A stretch of 64,000 nt of DNA, from assembly GCA_947259995.1 (NCBI GenBank), contig CAMYOK010000014.1:1-64000 (forward strand), written 5' to 3'. Shown here one piece after another: positions 59,472 through 64,000 of the stretch. The first letter of the stretch is position 1, and each line of letters begins with the position of its first letter. Below the pieces are notes generated by a model. The model saw only the letters and a list, made by a program, of their open reading frames with translations, was not told the origin of the DNA and made no database searches. The translations under genes were made by a program, and so were the position numbers. Source of the DNA: an uncultured Pseudomonadales bacterium. Its GTDB lineage: Bacteria; Pseudomonadota; Gammaproteobacteria; Pseudomonadales; Pseudohongiellaceae.

Positions 59472-60803
59472 ATGAACTCTAATGAAAGTAGAACATCGCA
59501 TTATCGAAAAGATAGCTTAACATTGGTCGGCGCGGTTGCGCTCGGCACCGGCGTAATGATTGGGGCAGGCATATTCGCCTTAACAGGCCAAATGGCCCAG
59601 TTGACTGGCGCCCTTTTTCCCTTAGCCTTTCTTTCAGCTGCGCTGGTTGTCTCGATCAGCTCTTACTCCTACGTTAAAATGTCGAATGCATATCCTTCTG
59701 CTGGCGGAATAGCCATGTATCTTAAGAAGGCCTATGGCAGTACCGCGACAACGGCCTTCCATTCCCTTTTGATGTATTTTTCTATGGTGATAGCCCAGAG
59801 TTTTCTGGCACGCACATTCGGCGCTTACACCTTACAATTATTTGAAATAGACGACTCTAGCTTGCTGGTACCGACACTGGGTGTAGGGTTGTTATTGATG
59901 GCATTTCTAATCAATCTATCCGCTAACCGCATGATCGAAGGTGTAGCGTCTGTACTTGGATTTATAAAGATTGGCGGTATCGTGATGTTTGGCGTTGTCG
60001 GCGTAGTTGTGGCCGACAAGGTGGAAGTTAATTTCTCGTCTTCCGCACCTGACGCCTCGTTAACAGGCTTTCTCGGCGCAACTGCACTCGGAATTCTTGC
60101 CTTCAAGGGTTTCACAACGATTACGAACAGTGGTTCGGAATTGAAAAATCCACACCGCAATGTTGGCAAAGCCATCATAATCTCCATCGCTCTATGCGTG
60201 GTGATTTACACATTGGTGGGATTTTCTGTCGCAAGCAATCTTTCTCTTCAGGAGATCATTGAAACTAGGAATTATTCGCTTGCCGCGGCCGCAAGGCCAG
60301 CACTGGGTGAATATGCTGTCTGGTTTACAGTTGTTCTAGCAATGCTAGCAACAGCAGGCGGGATCATAGCTAGCATCTTTGCGGTTTCCCGGATGTTGGC
60401 AATGTTGACTGAGATGAGACTCGTTCCCCATAGGCATTTCGGCATGCCCGGCAGCATTCAGAAGCATACTCTGGTCTATACAGTCGTTTTAGGTTTGTTG
60501 TTGACTATGTTTTTCGATCTATCTCGTATTGCGGCCTTGGGCATCATCTTCTACTTGGTAATGGATATTGCAGTACATTTGGGGGTCTTACGTTATCTTC
60601 GGCACGAAGTTGGTGCAAAACCCTTCATCCTAATCACCGCAATTACCCTAGACTTAATCGTTCTGCTTGGTTTCGTGTGGATTAAGTTAGCAAACGATCC
60701 ACTAGTGATTAGTATTGCTGGCATTGTAATGGTTGTAATTCTAACTGTGGAAGTCCTTTTCTTGCGATATAACCCTATCCAGGTGGAACACCACCACGAC
60801 TGA
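59472..60803 (+). CDS. APC-family amino acid permease
   Basis: A 443-aa permease with about twelve helices; the GTGVMIGAGIFALTGQMAQL loop after TM1 is the APC substrate-site signature and GFTTITNSGSELKNPHRNVG is typical of the YjeH/potE branch. It ends in VEHHHD. A broken paralogue lies at 54205-54895. Substrate is unknown; presence in a metal cluster suggests uptake of metal-chelating amino acids such as Cys or His, but that is speculation. A 277-bp gap with no gene precedes it. Confidence 0.9.
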   Translation: MNSNESRTSHYRKDSLTLVGAVALGTGVMIGAGIFALTGQMAQLTGALFPLAFLSAALVVSISSYSYVKMSNAYPSAGGIAMYLKKAYGSTATTAFHSLLMYFSMVIAQSFLARTFGAYTLQLFEIDDSSLLVPTLGVGLLLMAFLINLSANRMIEGVASVLGFIKIGGIVMFGVVGVVVADKVEVNFSSSAPDASLTGFLGATALGILAFKGFTTITNSGSELKNPHRNVGKAIIISIALCVVIYTLVGFSVASNLSLQEIIETRNYSLAAAARPALGEYAVWFTVVLAMLATAGGIIASIFAVSRMLAMLTEMRLVPHRHFGMPGSIQKHTLVYTVVLGLLLTMFFDLSRIAALGIIFYLVMDIAVHLGVLRYLRHEVGAKPFILITAITLDLIVLLGFVWIKLANDPLVISIAGIVMVVILTVEVLFLRYNPIQVEHHHD

Positions 60804-61005
60804 AAATAGTGAAATTTATGCTCTGCAGCTAATCACCTGAACACTCAGCTGCACCGTATATCTAGGTGTCTATTTCTTAGCGCTTATGCGTCTTTGAATA
60901 TCACGGCCTCTAAGTAAAGCACCCAATTTTTCGATTTATAGTCGGAGACGGGAAACCAACATTCCAGTCACACCTAAAGCCACTCTCTATAGAAATATTT
61001 GCACT

Positions 61006-61473
61006 ATGAAATACACAACCGTATTGGAGAATAAAGAATTCCATTTTCTACTATTAGGTTTCGTAACGAACTTAATTTGGGAAATAGTTCAAATGCCACT
61101 TTTTAGTTCTTACCCCGAGGCAACCTTTTGGGGGGTAAACATCGCTTGCATTCAGGCATCGGCTGGAGACGCTGTGATGCTTGTTGTCGCATTTTGGATA
61201 GTTGCAGGCCTACTTAATTCAAGAGAGTGGATATTTCATTTGAGTATATTCCGAATTGTACTTTTTCTAGTACCAGGTCTGGTATTTACTATTCTGGCCG
61301 AACAGCTTGCCACCGGATCGCTAAATCGTTGGGAGTATGGCGACTTAATGCCGACTCTGCCTTTTCTTGGGACAGGGGCTGCACCAATCATTCAGTGGTT
61401 GGTAATCCCTCCATTTGTGCTATGGGTAGTTAAAAGGCAAATTTGCAAGTGCGAATCGTTTTCTGAGACATAA
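61006..61473 (+). CDS. uncharacterised membrane protein
   Basis: A 155-aa protein with four to five helices (FLLLGFVTNLIWEIVQMPLF, VMLVVAFWIVAGLLN, IVLFLVPGLVFTILAEQLAT, then IIQWLVIPPFVLWVVKR). The motif NRWEYGDLMPTLPFLGTG near 108-125 looks like a conserved loop. No named family is recognised. It stands just left of the merR-copA pair and has similar base use. Confidence 0.65.
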   Translation: MKYTTVLENKEFHFLLLGFVTNLIWEIVQMPLFSSYPEATFWGVNIACIQASAGDAVMLVVAFWIVAGLLNSREWIFHLSIFRIVLFLVPGLVFTILAEQLATGSLNRWEYGDLMPTLPFLGTGAAPIIQWLVIPPFVLWVVKRQICKCESFSET

Positions 61474-61610
61474 GTACTAGGTATCCAAAAATCAGGTACA
61501 TCACTGACAAGCTAACCAGCGTCCTTTCAGAATACTTGCTTAACATTACTATGCCTTGATGCCTAAAAAACGACTTGGAACCAACATTTGAAAATTTTTC
61601 ATGCGAAGTA

Positions 61611-61641
61611 TTGACCTGTGTCTAAGACATAGGTGTAGCCT
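61611..61641 (+). promoter_or_regulatory. MerR-type promoter/operator of merR-copA
   Basis: -35 TTGACC (61611-61616) and -10 TAGCCT (61636-61641) with a 19-bp spacer that contains the dyad ACCTGTGTC-TAA-GACATAGGT (61614-61634; one mismatch). This matches MerR-family sites. Unlike cadR, the regulator lies downstream in the same direction, so it would activate its own gene and copA. Confidence 0.82.
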
Positions 61642-61705
61642 TGCATCATAGTGTATGAAAAGCGGGCTAAAGGCTCAGGCTTAGTTACCGCAAGGAGAGA
61701 TAAGG

Positions 61706-62134
61706 ATGCGTGTGAAGGAAGTTGCCAAAAACTTGGGGGTTACTGCAGATACCGTTAGGTTCTATACCCGAATTCAGGTGTTGAATCCGCAAACCAATCC
61801 CCACAATAGTTACAAAGAATATACTCAGGCAGACGTTGAGCATTTGAAGTTTATCGTCGCATCACGTGCGCTAGGTTTCACTGTGGAGGATATCAAAAAT
61901 ATCATAGCTAAGGCAGATGAACATGAGTCGCCTTGCCCCACAGTGCGCCATATCATCGAAAAACGTTTGGAAGAAACCGAGCGCCAGTTTCAAAACCTGA
62001 TCGCGTTACGTGCGCGCATGACTGCGGCGATCGCGCAATGGGAAAATATTCCGGATCGCGCTCCTAACGGACACATGATCTGCCACATGATAGAGAGTTT
62101 TTCTGAGGGTTTGAATCATGACGCAAGCAACTAA
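61706..62134 (+). CDS. MerR-family metal-responsive regulator
   Basis: A 142-aa MerR protein: [20 protein letters not shown] winged helix, dimer helix, then [15 protein letters not shown] and the C-terminal [13 protein letters not shown]. Two Cys and nearby His/Met could bind metal; the pattern differs from classical CueR (two close Cys). Next to a Cu P-type ATPase it is most likely Cu/Ag-responsive, but the loop is non-standard. The stop lies 17 bp inside the copA frame. Confidence 0.82.
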   Translation: MRVKEVAKNLGVTADTVRFYTRIQVLNPQTNPHNSYKEYTQADVEHLKFIVASRALGFTVEDIKNIIAKADEHESPCPTVRHIIEKRLEETERQFQNLIALRARMTAAIAQWENIPDRAPNGHMICHMIESFSEGLNHDASN

Positions 62135-64000
62135 ACACAAAAAAGAAAATTCACAAACTCTAACCTTAATGGTCGATGGTGCTAGCTGTTCCAGTTGTGT
62201 AATGAAGATCGAGAACAGCCTGAAAGCTGTGAGCGGTGTTGAAAACGCCAGCATGAATTTTGCCGATAGAACGGTAACTATAACCGGCTCTGTCGAATCC
62301 GCTGCGTTAATTGATGCGGTGAAGGCCGCGGGCTATGCTGCGAGCCTACCAAGCACGGAGAATGACGACGAACTACTCGAGGAGAAAGAGCGCAGCGACG
62401 AGGCCTACTACAAGCACTTAATCCGCGACACGACGATCGCCCTCGGGCTCGGCGTCCCTCTTATGCTCTACGGCCTCATTACAGGCGACATGAACGTGCA
62501 AACGAGTCTAGAGCGCTTAGCATGGCTCGCGATCGGTCTCTTAACCCTAGGGGTAATGATATTTTCGGGCAAACATTTCTATGTTGGCGCCTGGCACTCC
62601 TTTAAAAACCATAGTGCCAATATGGACACGCTAATCGCATTGGGAACAGGCACGGCGTGGCTCTACTCCATGGCCGTCGTGTCTGCACCCGCAATATTCC
62701 CCGAGATGGCGCGGCACGTTTACTTCGAAGCGACTGCGATGATCATCGGACTGATCAACCTAGGACTGGCATTGGAATTGAAAGCTCGTGGACGCACGTC
62801 CGAGGCGATAAAGCGACTCATCGGCTTACAACCCAAGACGGCTCGAGTCGTACGTGACTCTAAAGAGGTCGATATCGATATTAAAGACGTACGCCTAGAC
62901 GAAATCGTGCGGGTGCGGCCGGGCGAGAAGATACCTGTAGACGGGGAAATCTCCGAAGGCACCACAACAATCGATGAATCGATGTTGACGGGAGAGCCTA
63001 TGGCTGTGGAGAAAAAAATTGGCGATAGGGTGTCCGCAGGTACCATAAACAAAAGCGGGTCATTCCTATTCAAAGCGGAGAAAGTGGGCAAGGATACGAT
63101 GTTAGCCCAGATCATTGGCATGGTGAAGCGCGCACAGAATTCCAAGCCCCCGATTGGGCGCATGGCCGATGTCATCTCCTCCTATTTCGTCCCGGTCGTG
63201 ATGATCATCGCAGTGGTCAGTGCCCTCGTGTGGCTTAACTTCGGACCAGAGCCCACGGTCGCGTTTGCGATTATCTCTGCCACTACCGTATTGATTATCG
63301 CCTGTCCCTGCGCACTGGGCTTAGCAACGCCGATGTCGGTAATGGTCGGCGTGGGCAAGGCCGCCGAGGCCGGCGTGTTGATTCGCAACGGCGAGGCCTT
63401 GCAGACCGCGTCCAAGATTACCGCGATGGTATTGGACAAGACAGGCACGATCACGGAAGGGGTTCCGGCTGTGACCGACGTGATTACGACGGGGGACAGA
63501 AACGAGGACGAAATACTACGTCTTGCATCAAGCCTCGAGGCGGGTTCCGAACACCCTCTCGCGCTGGCCATCGTCGAATCCGCACAGAAACGCGACATCA
63601 AACAGGCCAAGATAAGCGGTTTTGACGCTATCTCTGGGCAAGGCGTCAAGGCGACTCTAGATGGCTTGGAATTACTTTTCGGCAACCAAACACTCATGCA
63701 GGAAAACGCGGTTGCGATCGATGACTATATCGATAAAGCTCAGGCCCTAGCAACGCAGGCGAAGACGCCGATGTATTTCGCAGTGGATAATAAACTGCAG
63801 GCGATTATCGCTGTGGCGGACCCTATTAAGAAAGACTCCATCGCCGCGATCAAGCGCCTGCGACAGCAGGGGATCAAGGTCATTATGTTGACCGGCGACA
63901 ATCGCGATACGGCTAAGGCAGTGGCTCGCTTAGCGGGCGTGGAAGACTTTTTTGCCGAAGTCCTGCCAGGGCAGAAAGCCGAAAAAATCAAGGAGCTACA
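62118..64000 (+). CDS. copA: Cu(I)-exporting P1B-type ATPase, partial
   Basis: ATG 62118 starts inside the regulator gene (17-bp overlap) and the frame is open to the right edge (627 codons seen). One N-terminal HMA domain has GASCSSC (C24, C27); TM features follow, TGEP instead of TGES near residue 290, the CPC site at 396-398 ([13 protein letters not shown]), phosphorylation site DKTGT (D440), SEHPLA and [11 protein letters not shown] with GLATP and TGEP mark Cu(I)/Ag(I) pumps (P1B-1). The last ~120 residues with the C-terminal membrane segments lie outside the window. Confidence 0.93.
   Translation, partial: MTQATKHKKENSQTLTLMVDGASCSSCVMKIENSLKAVSGVENASMNFADRTVTITGSVESAALIDAVKAAGYAASLPSTENDDELLEEKERSDEAYYKHLIRDTTIALGLGVPLMLYGLITGDMNVQTSLERLAWLAIGLLTLGVMIFSGKHFYVGAWHSFKNHSANMDTLIALGTGTAWLYSMAVVSAPAIFPEMARHVYFEATAMIIGLINLGLALELKARGRTSEAIKRLIGLQPKTARVVRDSKEVDIDIKDVRLDEIVRVRPGEKIPVDGEISEGTTTIDESMLTGEPMAVEKKIGDRVSAGTINKSGSFLFKAEKVGKDTMLAQIIGMVKRAQNSKPPIGRMADVISSYFVPVVMIIAVVSALVWLNFGPEPTVAFAIISATTVLIIACPCALGLATPMSVMVGVGKAAEAGVLIRNGEALQTASKITAMVLDKTGTITEGVPAVTDVITTGDRNEDEILRLASSLEAGSEHPLALAIVESAQKRDIKQAKISGFDAISGQGVKATLDGLELLFGNQTLMQENAVAIDDYIDKAQALATQAKTPMYFAVDNKLQAIIAVADPIKKDSIAAIKRLRQQGIKVIMLTGDNRDTAKAVARLAGVEDFFAEVLPGQKAEKIKEL

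Overview
The window looks like an accessory, island-rich stretch of a proteobacterial chromosome or large plasmid, probably gammaproteobacterial. This is an inference from the family types (cus, czc and cop systems, CadR-type MerR regulators, FdxA-type ferredoxin, IS3 remnants, a tRNA end with encoded CCA) and no species can be named. Many genes are broken, and insertion-sequence debris lies at several joints, so the region has been built by repeated insertion and decay.

Bases 1-5130 hold a defence island. Leftmost is a minus-strand three-gene operon of the ABC-3C/Lamassu kind: a DUF4297 (Cap4-like) nuclease, a middle component and an SMC-like ATPase cut by the window edge. It is followed by IS3 debris and an AlbA_2 (Schlafen-type) protein whose 5' end is fused to IS3 debris. 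A 28-bp tRNA 3' end at 5106-5133 is a likely attachment-site relic. Bases 5593-10375 carry a plus-strand pair: a 1080-aa SF2 helicase with a possible C-terminal PD-(D/E)XK-like domain, and a TPR-like protein with a HEPN RNase motif. I rate this pair the best candidate for a poorly described defence system.

Bases 10445-18414 look like the core of an integrated element: a DUF927 helicase/ATPase, an HUH endonuclease (Rep-like) with a coupled 46-aa ORF, about 1 kb of AT-rich non-coding DNA with a repeated motif (possible origin), an AlpA-type regulator, a basic DNA-binding protein, a tyrosine integrase, and a coupled pair of a JAMM (RadC-like) protein and a papain-like cysteine peptidase.

From 18646 to the end the window is a metal-resistance region. 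Block A (18646-26376, minus) is a czcCBA-type RND operon preceded by a membrane-anchor protein, a HupE-like protein and a His-rich periplasmic protein. Then come a spermidine-synthase-like protein, a His-rich EamA exporter broken by a frameshift, a tiny lipoprotein, IS3 debris, and a divergent cadR/cadA pair with a clear MerR operator. Block B (33655-40209, minus; CDF transporter plus a second czcCBA and His-rich protein) sits inside an older czcC gene whose two halves flank it at 32849-33412 and 40831-41562, with TnpB debris near one junction. An ATP-grasp enzyme follows.

Block C (43050-53753) is copper/silver handling: cusCBA with CusF fused to CusB, a Cys-rich periplasmic protein, a multicopper oxidase and CopB, a Met/His-rich periplasmic protein and a cytochrome c. 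Next are a broken ferredoxin gene and an APC permease pseudogene whose intact relative lies at 59472. The right end carries small membrane and metal-associated genes (DUF2933, isoprenylcysteine-methyltransferase-like, hemerythrin/ferritin-like, DUF5676) and a MerR regulator translationally overlapping a copper P-type ATPase that runs off the window. Together these genes would export Zn/Cd/Co/Pb and Cu/Ag from cytoplasm and periplasm and oxidise Cu(I) in the periplasm.
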